Positions 55,544 through 64,000 of a DNA stretch of 64,000 nucleotides are shown here, one piece after another; the first letter of the stretch is position 1, and the number at the start of each line of letters is the position of its first letter. The DNA comes from Halovulum marinum. Lineage in GTDB: Bacteria > Pseudomonadota > Alphaproteobacteria > Rhodobacterales > Rhodobacteraceae. The stretch lies in the NCBI RefSeq assembly GCF_009697225.1, contig NZ_WIND01000018.1, positions 1-64,000 of the forward strand. Reading direction: 5' to 3'. The notes below the pieces were generated by a model. It had not been told where the DNA came from. It did not search any database and saw nothing but the letters and a program-made list of their open reading frames with translations. The position numbers and the translations under genes are program-made.

Positions 55544-56068
55544 ATGGCACAGGCACTTCGGATCATCCTTGCGGCGGGCGCGGCGGCCATTCTGGCCGGC
55601 TGCGGCGGCGGCGATTCGGATGAGCGCTCGGCGGTCGAGCGGCTGACCGCCGGCAGTCGCATCGCGCCCGAGGAATTCGCCGTGCTGCCGCAGAAGCCGC
55701 TGCAGCTGCCCGAGGACCTGACGGCGCTGCCGCCGCCGCTGCCGGGCACGGTCAGCCGCACCGACCTGACGCCGAACGCCGACGCGGTCGCGGCGCTGTC
55801 CGGCACGCCGCAGCGCGGCGCCGTGGTCGCCTCGGACAACGCGCTGCTGGCCGCCGCCGCGACCGGCGCGTCGGCGAACATCCGGCAGGTGGTCGCCGCC
55901 GAGGATCTGGAATACCGCCGCAACAACCAGCCGCGGCTGCTGTACCGGCTGTTCGGCACCGCGACCGAGACCTCGATCTACGACGGGCAGGCGCTGAACC
56001 CGGACCTCGAGCAGCGCCGGCTGCGGGCGCTGGGCGTGCAGGTTCCCGCCGCGCCGCCGCGCAACTGA
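55544..56068 (+). CDS. DUF3035 family lipoprotein
   Basis: 174 residues with a signal ending in the lipobox LAGC (Cys near residue 19). The remaining protein is Pro/Leu-rich, with TPNADAVAAL and a C-terminal EYRRNNQPRLLYRLFG block. Start ATG 55544 follows GAGG; ATG 55532 is possible. It is part of the usual lspA-DUF3035-M16-M16 order. Function unknown, presumably in outer-membrane biogenesis. A 13-bp direct repeat (GCGGCGCACAGGC at 55442 and 55464) lies in the upstream gap. Confidence 0.85.
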   Translation: MAQALRIILAAGAAAILAGCGGGDSDERSAVERLTAGSRIAPEEFAVLPQKPLQLPEDLTALPPPLPGTVSRTDLTPNADAVAALSGTPQRGAVVASDNALLAAAATGASANIRQVVAAEDLEYRRNNQPRLLYRLFGTATETSIYDGQALNPDLEQRRLRALGVQVPAAPPRN

Positions 56069-56133
56069 CCGCCGCGTCGCCCTTGCCGCGCCATGCCATC
56101 CCGCTAGCTGCCCGGCGAAAGGAGGGATCCCCG

Positions 56134-57501
56134 ATGCGCCGCCGTTCCGCCCTGCCGATCCCGGCGATGATGCTGGCCATGCTGCTGGCCGCACTGCTGG
56201 CGCTGTCGCCGCCCGCGGCCCGCGCCGACAGCGCCAGCGGCGTCACCGACTTCACCCTCGACAACGGCCTGCAGGTGCTGGTGATCGAGGATCACCGCGC
56301 CCCGGTGCTGACGCACATGGTCTGGTACCGGGTCGGCGCCGCCGACGATCCGCGCGGCAAGTCGGGTCTGGCGCATTTCCTCGAGCACCTGATGTTCAAG
56401 GGCACCGACGAGCTGGAGCCGGGCGAGTTCTCGCGCATCGTCGAGGCCAACGGCGGCCAGGACAACGCCTTCACCAGCTGGGACTTCACCGGCTACTTCC
56501 AGCGCGTCGCCGCCGACCGGCTGGAGCTGGTGATGCAACTCGAGGCGGACCGCATGCAGGACCTGCAGCTGACCGAGGCGGTGGTCGCCCCCGAACGCGA
56601 CGTGGTGCTTGAGGAACGCGGCAACCGGGTCGGCAACGACCCCGGCGAGGCGTTCGGCGAGCAGCGCCGCGCGGTCGAGTTCCTGCACCACCCCTACGGC
56701 ACGCCGATCATCGGCTGGCGCCACGAGATCGCCGAGCTGGACGCCGCCGACGCCATCGCCTTCTACCGGCGGCACTACGCGCCCGACAACGCCATCCTGA
56801 TCGTCGCCGGCGACACCACCCCGGACGAGGTCCGCCGCCTGGCCGAGACGTACTACGGCCCGATCCCGCCCGCCGGCACCCCGCCGCGGGTGCGCCCGCG
56901 CGAGCCCGAGCCGCTGTCCGAGCGGCGTGTGATCCTCCGCGACCCGCGGGTCAGCCAGCCCTACCTGGTGCGCACCTACCCGGCGCCGCCGCGCCGCGCC
57001 GGCGACCAGGCCGAGGCCGCGGCGCTGGCGATGCTGGCCGAGCTGCTGGGCGGCGGCGTGACCGGGCACCTGGCCACCAGCCTGCAGTTCGAGCAGAAGG
57101 TCGCGCTCGGCACCGGCGCGTTCTACGACGACGTCAGCCTGGACCCGCGGCAATTCGGGATCTACGTCGCGCCCGCCGACGGCGTCACGCTGGAACAGGC
57201 CGAGGCGCGGCTGGACCAGGCCCTGGCCGAGTTCATCGAGCGCGGCCCCGACCCGGCGCACCTGGAGCGGGTCAAGACCCAGGTGCGGGCGGCGCAGATC
57301 TACGCGCTGGACCGGCAGGAAAGCCGCGCCCGGCTGTACGGACGGGCGCTGACCGCGGGGCTGACGGTCGCCGACGTGCAGTCCTGGCCGGCGGCGCTGG
57401 ACGCGGTGACGCCGCAGGACGTGACCGCCGCCGCGCGCCTTGTGTTCGACCGCTCGGTCTCGGTCACCGGCTACCTGACCGGCGTGGACGAGGGGTTGTG
57501 A
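56134..57501 (+). CDS. M16 family zinc peptidase (catalytic member)
   Basis: 455-residue exported protease. A signal peptide (about 1-32) is followed by the M16 domain with inverted zinc motif HFLEH (H81, E84, H85) and the third ligand Glu about 75 residues on in ERDVVLEERGN. The family cleaves short peptides in a chamber formed with a partner. AAAGGAGGG precedes ATG 56134. The next gene, overlapping by one base, encodes the partner. Confidence 0.94.
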   Translation: MRRRSALPIPAMMLAMLLAALLALSPPAARADSASGVTDFTLDNGLQVLVIEDHRAPVLTHMVWYRVGAADDPRGKSGLAHFLEHLMFKGTDELEPGEFSRIVEANGGQDNAFTSWDFTGYFQRVAADRLELVMQLEADRMQDLQLTEAVVAPERDVVLEERGNRVGNDPGEAFGEQRRAVEFLHHPYGTPIIGWRHEIAELDAADAIAFYRRHYAPDNAILIVAGDTTPDEVRRLAETYYGPIPPAGTPPRVRPREPEPLSERRVILRDPRVSQPYLVRTYPAPPRRAGDQAEAAALAMLAELLGGGVTGHLATSLQFEQKVALGTGAFYDDVSLDPRQFGIYVAPADGVTLEQAEARLDQALAEFIERGPDPAHLERVKTQVRAAQIYALDRQESRARLYGRALTAGLTVADVQSWPAALDAVTPQDVTAAARLVFDRSVSVTGYLTGVDEGL

Positions 57502-58814
57502 TGCGTCTGCTTCCATTGCTGCTGGCGCTGCTGGCGCTGCTGGCGCAGCCGCTGCGCGCCGCCACCGACATCGTCGAGGTCACCTCGCCCGGCGGCATCA
57601 CCGCCTGGCTGGTGCAGGAGCCGTCGATCCCGATGCTGGCGATCGAGGCGCATTTCCAGGGCGGCGCGGTGCTCGACCCCGACGACAAGCTCGGCGCCGC
57701 CAACCTGATGATGGCGCTGCTCGAAGAGGGCGCCGGCACCTACGACGCCCAGGGCTTCGCCGCCCGCGCCGAGGAGCTGGCGCTGCGCTACGGCTTCTCC
57801 GGCGGCCGCGACGGGGTCACCGTCTCGGCGCAGATGCTGACCGAGTTCCGCGCCGAAAGCGTCCCGCTGCTGGCGCTGGCGGTAGGCGAGCCGCGCTTCG
57901 ACGAGGACGCCGTCGAGCGGGTCCGCGCGCAGGCGCTGTCCGGGCTGCAGTCCGACCGGACCGACCCGAACTGGCTGGCCGGGCGCGCGTTCTCGCAGGC
58001 GCTGTACCCCGATCATCCCTACGCCCGGCCCGCCGACGGCACCGTCGAGTCCGTCGCCGCGCTGACCCCCGACGACCTGCGCGCCGCGCACCGCCGGTCC
58101 TTCGCCCGCGACCGGCTGACCGTCGGCGTGGTCGGCGACATCACCCCCGAGGCGCTGGGCCCGATGCTGGACCGGCTGTTCGGCGCGCTGCCCGCGACCG
58201 GCCCGGCGCTGCCGCCGGTGGCCGAGATCCCCGACACCGGCGGCCTGCAGGTGATCGACTTCGACGCGCCGCAGTCGGTGGCGCGCTTCGGCCACGCCGG
58301 GATCATGCGCCGGCATCCGGACTTCCTGGCCGCCTATGTACTGAACCAGGTGCTCGGCGGCGGCGGTTTCAACTCGCGCCTGAACGAGGAACTGCGCGAG
58401 ACCCGCGGCCTGACCTACGGCGTCAGCACCTGGCTGGGCAGCGGCGATTTCGGCGCGATGTACGGCGGCGCGCTGTCCACCGCCAACGCCAAGATGGCCG
58501 AGGCGCTGGCGCTGATCCGCGCCGAATGGGCCCGCGTCGCCGAACAGGGCATCACCCAGGACGAGCTGGACGCCGCCAAGCGCTACCTGACCGGCAGCTA
58601 CGCGCTGCGTTTCAACGGCAACGCGCGGATCGCCGGCGGGCTGGTCGGCCTGCAGCGCGCCGACCTGCCGATCACCTACCCGGACGAGCGCAACGCGCTG
58701 GTCGAGGCGCTGACCCTGGACGAGGTCAACGCCGTCGCCCGGCGGCTGCTGAAGCCCGAGGCGCTGAAAGTGGTCGTGGTCGGCCGCCCCGCCGGGCTGG
58801 AGGCCACGCAATAG
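57501..58814 (+). CDS. M16-like protein without zinc motif
   Basis: 437 residues, signal peptide at about 1-20. The segment aligned to HxxEH reads AANLMMALLEEGAG and has neither His nor the metal Glu, so it is the inactive subunit of the M16 heterodimer. The R/Y-containing C-terminal half with STANAKMAEAL is kept. Its ATG at 57501 overlaps the previous stop (TGATG); GTG 57498 is in frame just upstream. Confidence 0.92.
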   Translation: MRLLPLLLALLALLAQPLRAATDIVEVTSPGGITAWLVQEPSIPMLAIEAHFQGGAVLDPDDKLGAANLMMALLEEGAGTYDAQGFAARAEELALRYGFSGGRDGVTVSAQMLTEFRAESVPLLALAVGEPRFDEDAVERVRAQALSGLQSDRTDPNWLAGRAFSQALYPDHPYARPADGTVESVAALTPDDLRAAHRRSFARDRLTVGVVGDITPEALGPMLDRLFGALPATGPALPPVAEIPDTGGLQVIDFDAPQSVARFGHAGIMRRHPDFLAAYVLNQVLGGGGFNSRLNEELRETRGLTYGVSTWLGSGDFGAMYGGALSTANAKMAEALALIRAEWARVAEQGITQDELDAAKRYLTGSYALRFNGNARIAGGLVGLQRADLPITYPDERNALVEALTLDEVNAVARRLLKPEALKVVVVGRPAGLEATQ

Positions 58815-58874
58815 CGCGCGGACGGCGCACGCGATCCTTGGCAAATCACCGGGCTCCATGCTACCCCTTGTGGC

Positions 58875-60715
<1,841 letters not shown>

Positions 60716-60716
<1 letters not shown>

Positions 60717-61882
60717 TGGAGCCGGTCCTGGCGCAGCTTCAGGCCGCCGGCCCGCTGGCCTGGGCGGCGGCGGGCGCGGTCCTGCTGGTGCTGGTCCTGC
60801 TGCTGATGTCGGTGCGCGCAGCGAACCGCGCCGCCCGCGCCTCGGGCCCGGTGATGGCGCAGGTCGCACAGCTTGGCCGCACGGTGCAGGACCTTGGCGC
60901 AGGCCAGCAGCGGCTGGCGGGCGGGCTGTCCCAGGTCTCCGAAGCGCAGGCGCGTGCGCAGCTGTCCACGCTGGAGACGCTGGAGCGGCGGCTTGAGGAG
61001 GTCCAACGCCAGATGGCCGACAGCCTGCACGGCACGTCGGTGCGCACCACGCGCTCGCTGACCGAATTGCAGGAACGGCTGGCGACCATCGACAAGGCGC
61101 AGGCCAATATCGAGCGGCTGTCGGGCAACGTGCTGTCGCTGCAGGACATCCTGGCGAACAAGCAGACCCGCGGCGCGTTCGGCGAGATCCAGCTGAAGGG
61201 CATCGTCGAGGCGGCGCTGCCCGCCGGGGCCTACACCTTCCAGGCGCAGATGCCGAACGGCCGCCGCGCCGATTGCCTGATCCACATGCCGCACCCGCCG
61301 GGGCCGATCTGCATCGACGCCAAGTTCCCGCTGGAAAGCTACGAGGCGCTGATGGCCGCCACCACCGAGGCCGAGAAAACCGCCGCCGCCCGCGCCTTCC
61401 GCACCGCCGTGCGCACCCACATCCGCCACATCGCCGAGCGCTATGTGCTGGAGGGCGAAACCGCCGACGGCGCGCTGATGTTCCTGCCGTCCGAGGCAGT
61501 CTATGCCGAACTGCACGCCCGCTTCGGCGACGTGGTGCGCGAGGGTTTCGCGGCGCGGGTCTGGATCGTCTCGCCCACCACCTGCATGGCGACGCTGAAC
61601 ACCCTGCGCGCGGTGCTGCGCGACGCCCGCATGCGCGACGAGGCCGGCCGGATCCGCCGCGAGCTGGGGCTGCTGGCGCGCGACGTCGACCGGCTGGGCC
61701 AGCGCGCGGCCAACCTCGACCGGCATTTCGCGCAGGTGACCCGCGACGTCGCCGAGATCCGGCTGTCCGCCGACAAGGCCGGGACGCGGGCGCGCAAGCT
61801 CGAGGACATGGATTTCGACGGCGGCGAGGATGGCCCCGCCGATGCAGGCGCCCTGCCCGCGATGGTGCGGTCCGAACCGTGA
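60716..61882 (+). CDS. rmuC: DNA recombination protein RmuC
   Basis: 388-residue membrane-anchored putative nuclease that limits recombination at inverted repeats. One N-terminal helix (about 14-34), a coiled coil, then the conserved domain with RGAFGEIQLKGIVE, IDAKFPLESYE and MFLPSEAVYAELH. Metal residues are in the conserved blocks. It forms a pair with mutL. Confidence 0.93.
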
Positions 61883-61892
61883 GGCAGCGCAA

Positions 61893-61910
61893 GCCGGGCT
61901 GAAGCCCGGC
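61893..61910. terminator. hairpin after rmuC
   Basis: GCCGGGCT-GA-AGCCCGGC is a perfect 8-bp inverted repeat with a two-base centre, 10 bp after the rmuC stop and before the convergent ggt remnant. No T tract, so it is a bidirectional stop at best. The motif also resembles a common dispersed repeat. Confidence 0.4.
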
Positions 61911-61924
61911 CTACGCAACCTTGA

Positions 61925-62823
61925 TCAATCGCCCAGCGCGACGCCCTCGCGGTGCGGATCGGCGGCGCCGACCAGCCCGGCCCCGGTCAGATGGATCGCA
62001 TGCAGGCCCGGGTTCAGGTCGCGCGCGTTCACCTCGTGCCCCAGCCCCCGAAGCGCCTCGGCCAGCGCCGCCGCCTCGGTGCCTTGCTCCAGCTCGGTCG
62101 CGCCGGTGCGGTCGACCACGTGGCCGGCGTTGATCGCCCGCTGCGGGTCCATGACGAAGTCCGGGATCCGCACCAGGCTGGCGGCGACATGGCTGATGAT
62201 CCGCGAGCCGCCCGGAAAGCCGATCAGCAGCACCGGTGCGCCGTCCTGCAGCACGATCGTCGGGCTCATCGACGAGCGCGGCCGCTTGCCGCCCTCGACC
62301 CGGTTGGCGGCTTGCCGTTGGCCTCGGGGGCGCGGGAAAAGTCGGTCAGCGCGTTGTTCAGCAGGAACCCGTTCGTCATCCCCCGGCTGCCGAAGCCGGT
62401 CTCAATCGTGGTGGTCATCGAGATCATGTCCCTCGTGGCTGCGGTATTCGACGCAGACCGGATCGCGCTGCTTGGCCTTGCATTCGGCCATGTCCTGCAG
62501 GGCCGGGATGCCGGGGTTGGTCTCGGGCTTCACCGCCGCGACGATGTCGCCGGCGCGCACGCCGTGATAGGACGGCGCGCTGCCCTCGGCCGCGATCAGG
62601 CGCAGGGTGCGGGCGAAATCCGGGTTCTTCAGCAGCGTGCCGGCGCGCTTCGGGCTGCCGTCGCCAGCGGGTTGGCGGCGGCAACCATGCGGTCCTGCGC
62701 CTGCACCGCCACGTTCGGCGCGACGCCGCAGGTCTGCCCGGGCTGCGCCGCCTCCTGACCCCAGCCCGGCGCGGTCAGCGCGGCGGCGGCGGCGTGCAGT
62801 GGCAGTACCGTCGAAAGGCGCAT
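61925..62823 (-). pseudogene. ggt: gamma-glutamyltransferase, heavily deleted
   Basis: Remains of a periplasmic GGT. ATG 62823 begins a signal peptide and AVQAQDRMVAAANPLAT. A jump follows to RTLRLIAAEGSAPSY, then CKAKQRDPVCVEYRSHE, then SMTTTIETGFGSRGMTNGFLLNN and finally SMSPTIVLQDG...GLHAI...ADPHREGVALGD. The pieces are in order but in different frames. The intact gene would be about 1.7 kb, whereas only 0.9 kb remains, so about half is gone. The nucleophile Thr region upstream of the MTTTIE strand falls in a deletion. Confidence 0.85.
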
Positions 62824-62890
62824 GACGAATCCCCCCCTGTCCGATGTCCTGCCCGGCCAGCGCGGCAGCCGGGCCGCCGCGGCGCGACCG

Positions 62891-63784
62891 TCACAGGCGG
62901 GACAGTTCCGCGGCCATCAGGTCGAACACCAGCCGCACCCGGCGGGAGGTGTTCAACTCGCGGTGCGCGGTCAGCCACAGCGGGAACTCCATCGGCGGCA
63001 GTTCCGGCAGCACCGGCACCAGCGACGGCTCGCGCCTTGCCACGCTGTCGGGGAACATGGCCACGCCCAGCCCCTGCTTCGCCAGTTCCCACTGCACCAG
63101 GTGGTTGCCGGTCAGCAGCGGGATGTTGCCCGGTGTCAGGCGCAGCCCAAGGCGCGTGTTCACGCCGTGCAGGAACTGCCCGTCGGCGTCGAAGCCGATG
63201 ATATCGGCGCGGGCCAGATCGTCGGGGTGGTCGATCGGGCCGACCCGCTGAAGATAGGCGCGGCTGGCGTACAGCCGGGCATAGTCGTCGCCCAGCTTCC
63301 TCGCCACCAGGTCGGGCTGGGTCGGGCGGAAGCTGCGCAGGGCGATGTCGGCCTCGCGCCGGCGCAGGTCGATGGCGGCGTTGCTGGCGACGATCTCGAC
63401 GGTGATGCCGGGGGCCTGCGCGCGCAGCCTGGCGATCACCGGCGGCAGCAGGTGGGCCGAGTAGATCTCGCTCGCGGTCAGGCTGATCGTGCCCTCGACG
63501 CTGGTCGCCTGGCCGCCGGCGGCCAGGCTGACGCGGCTGGCGGCGCTGCCCATCTGCCGGACATGCTCCAGCAGGTCCAGCCCGCTGGGGGTCAGGCTCA
63601 GCCCGCGGCCGGTGCGCTCGAACAGCACCACGCCCAACTCCCGCTCCAGCGCGCTGACCTGCCGGCCCAGCGTCGGCTGCGCCATGCCCAGCGCCCGCGC
63701 GGCGGCCGACAAGGACCCCTCCTCGGCCACCACCAGGAACGCGCGGGCGCGGTTCCAGTCGAATTTCACCGAGCGCCAATCCAT
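62891..63784 (-). CDS. LysR-family transcriptional regulator
   Basis: 297 residues. HTH near the N-terminus with GSLSAAARALGMAQPTLGRQVSALE, followed by the substrate-binding domain with DIALRSFRP. Start at ATG 63784 gives the normal leader MDWRSVKFDWNRARAF. It is divergent from the dehydrogenase gene on the right, with about 100 bp between the starts, so it probably regulates that gene. Ligand unknown. Confidence 0.92.
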   Translation of the reverse strand: MDWRSVKFDWNRARAFLVVAEEGSLSAAARALGMAQPTLGRQVSALERELGVVLFERTGRGLSLTPSGLDLLEHVRQMGSAASRVSLAAGGQATSVEGTISLTASEIYSAHLLPPVIARLRAQAPGITVEIVASNAAIDLRRREADIALRSFRPTQPDLVARKLGDDYARLYASRAYLQRVGPIDHPDDLARADIIGFDADGQFLHGVNTRLGLRLTPGNIPLLTGNHLVQWELAKQGLGVAMFPDSVARREPSLVPVLPELPPMEFPLWLTAHRELNTSRRVRLVFDLMAAELSRL

Positions 63785-63883
63785 GCATAATCGCATAGCA
63801 GTGCTGCGCATTCAGTCAATTCCGCATGGCGCGCGGCCGGGGTATTTTCTTTGCCAGCGAAACGCAACACACGAGGTGACGCG

Positions 63884-64000
63884 ATGAAAGCGGCATGGCA
63901 CGACAGGTACGGAACGGCGGATGTGCTGCGCATCCGCGACATCGACCGCCCGCGGATCGGCGACGACGAGATCCTGGTGAAGGTCCACGCCAGCGCCGTG
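63884..64000 (+). CDS. medium-chain alcohol/quinone dehydrogenase (partial, cut by right edge)
   Basis: 39 codons are visible before the window ends. MKAAWHDRYGTADVL is the usual start of quinone-oxidoreductase-like MDR proteins, followed by PRIGDDEILVKVHASAV. ATG 63884 has GAGGTGA upstream. The zinc ligands and cofactor site lie beyond the edge. Divergent from the LysR gene. Confidence 0.8.
   Translation, partial: MKAAWHDRYGTADVLRIRDIDRPRIGDDEILVKVHASAV

Overview
The window is chromosomal DNA of very high GC content with strongly G/C-ending codons. It fits a free-living alphaproteobacterium of the Rhodobacterales (Rhodobacteraceae sensu lato). Support comes from family resemblance and gene neighbourhoods: an F0 cluster with duplicated b and b' subunits, an NDUFS6-like zinc-finger gene overlapping polA, lspA followed by a DUF3035 lipoprotein and a pair of M16 proteins, gshA/rsmE beside ubiA, a DUF1674 gene divergent from htpX, and a GTTC-N7-GTTC LexA box. 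The genus cannot be named from the sequence. There are no rRNA or tRNA genes, no CRISPR array, and no intact insertion sequence or prophage.

Layout. 1-4719 (minus): RND efflux permease, cut by the left edge, and its periplasmic adaptor. 4829-7210 (minus): a tightly overlapping set of NUDIX hydrolase, moaB, metallophosphoesterase and uracil-DNA glycosylase. 7463-10752 (plus): pyrB, a metal-site-degenerate dihydroorotase, plsY and a DUF805 membrane protein. 10754-14150 (minus): gshA, two conserved unknowns and rsmE, divergent from ubiA. 15205-17910: a BON/OmpA envelope protein and a small membrane-anchored protein. 17938-21517 (minus): moaE, moaD, pgsA and uvrC, with a 58-residue membrane protein on the plus strand between pgsA and uvrC. 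21838-24598 (minus): SDR, Ca/Na antiporter, zinc-ribbon protein and S49 peptidase. 24771-25709: pirin. 25710-26675 is a degraded stretch holding a frameshifted exported protein. 26676-32107: DUF3422, an SDR with a changed active site, an FNT channel, two very small genes, a divergent CaCA exchanger and an ArsR regulator.

32380-34918 is the F0 part of ATP synthase (atpI-B-E-X-F), with a recognisable promoter and terminator; F1 is elsewhere. Then come an OmpA lipoprotein, an Ada-like DNA alkyltransferase, ornithine decarboxylase with a candidate leader RNA, nth, a PfkB kinase, a HIT protein, a matrixin-type metalloprotease, an ABC ATPase, the zinc-finger gene and polA. 46103-47400 holds a retron-type reverse transcriptase broken into three reading frames. 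47509-53108: PAS protein, TetR regulator, DUF1674 assembly factor, htpX, rsmB and a heparinase II/III-family protein. 53324-61882: purH, lspA, DUF3035, the M16 pair, mutL and rmuC. The right end holds a heavily deleted ggt pseudogene and a LysR regulator divergent from a medium-chain dehydrogenase cut by the window edge.

Most of the window is core metabolism and maintenance: pyrimidine, purine, phospholipid, glutathione, ubiquinone and molybdopterin synthesis, DNA repair and envelope upkeep. Adjacent genes often overlap by 1-8 bases. Unusual material lies in a few short accessory intervals: the broken reverse transcriptase, two further pseudogenes, several 11- or 12-bp tandem arrays, a 36-bp perfect palindrome, and an AT-rich region with LexA and DnaA boxes upstream of uvrC.
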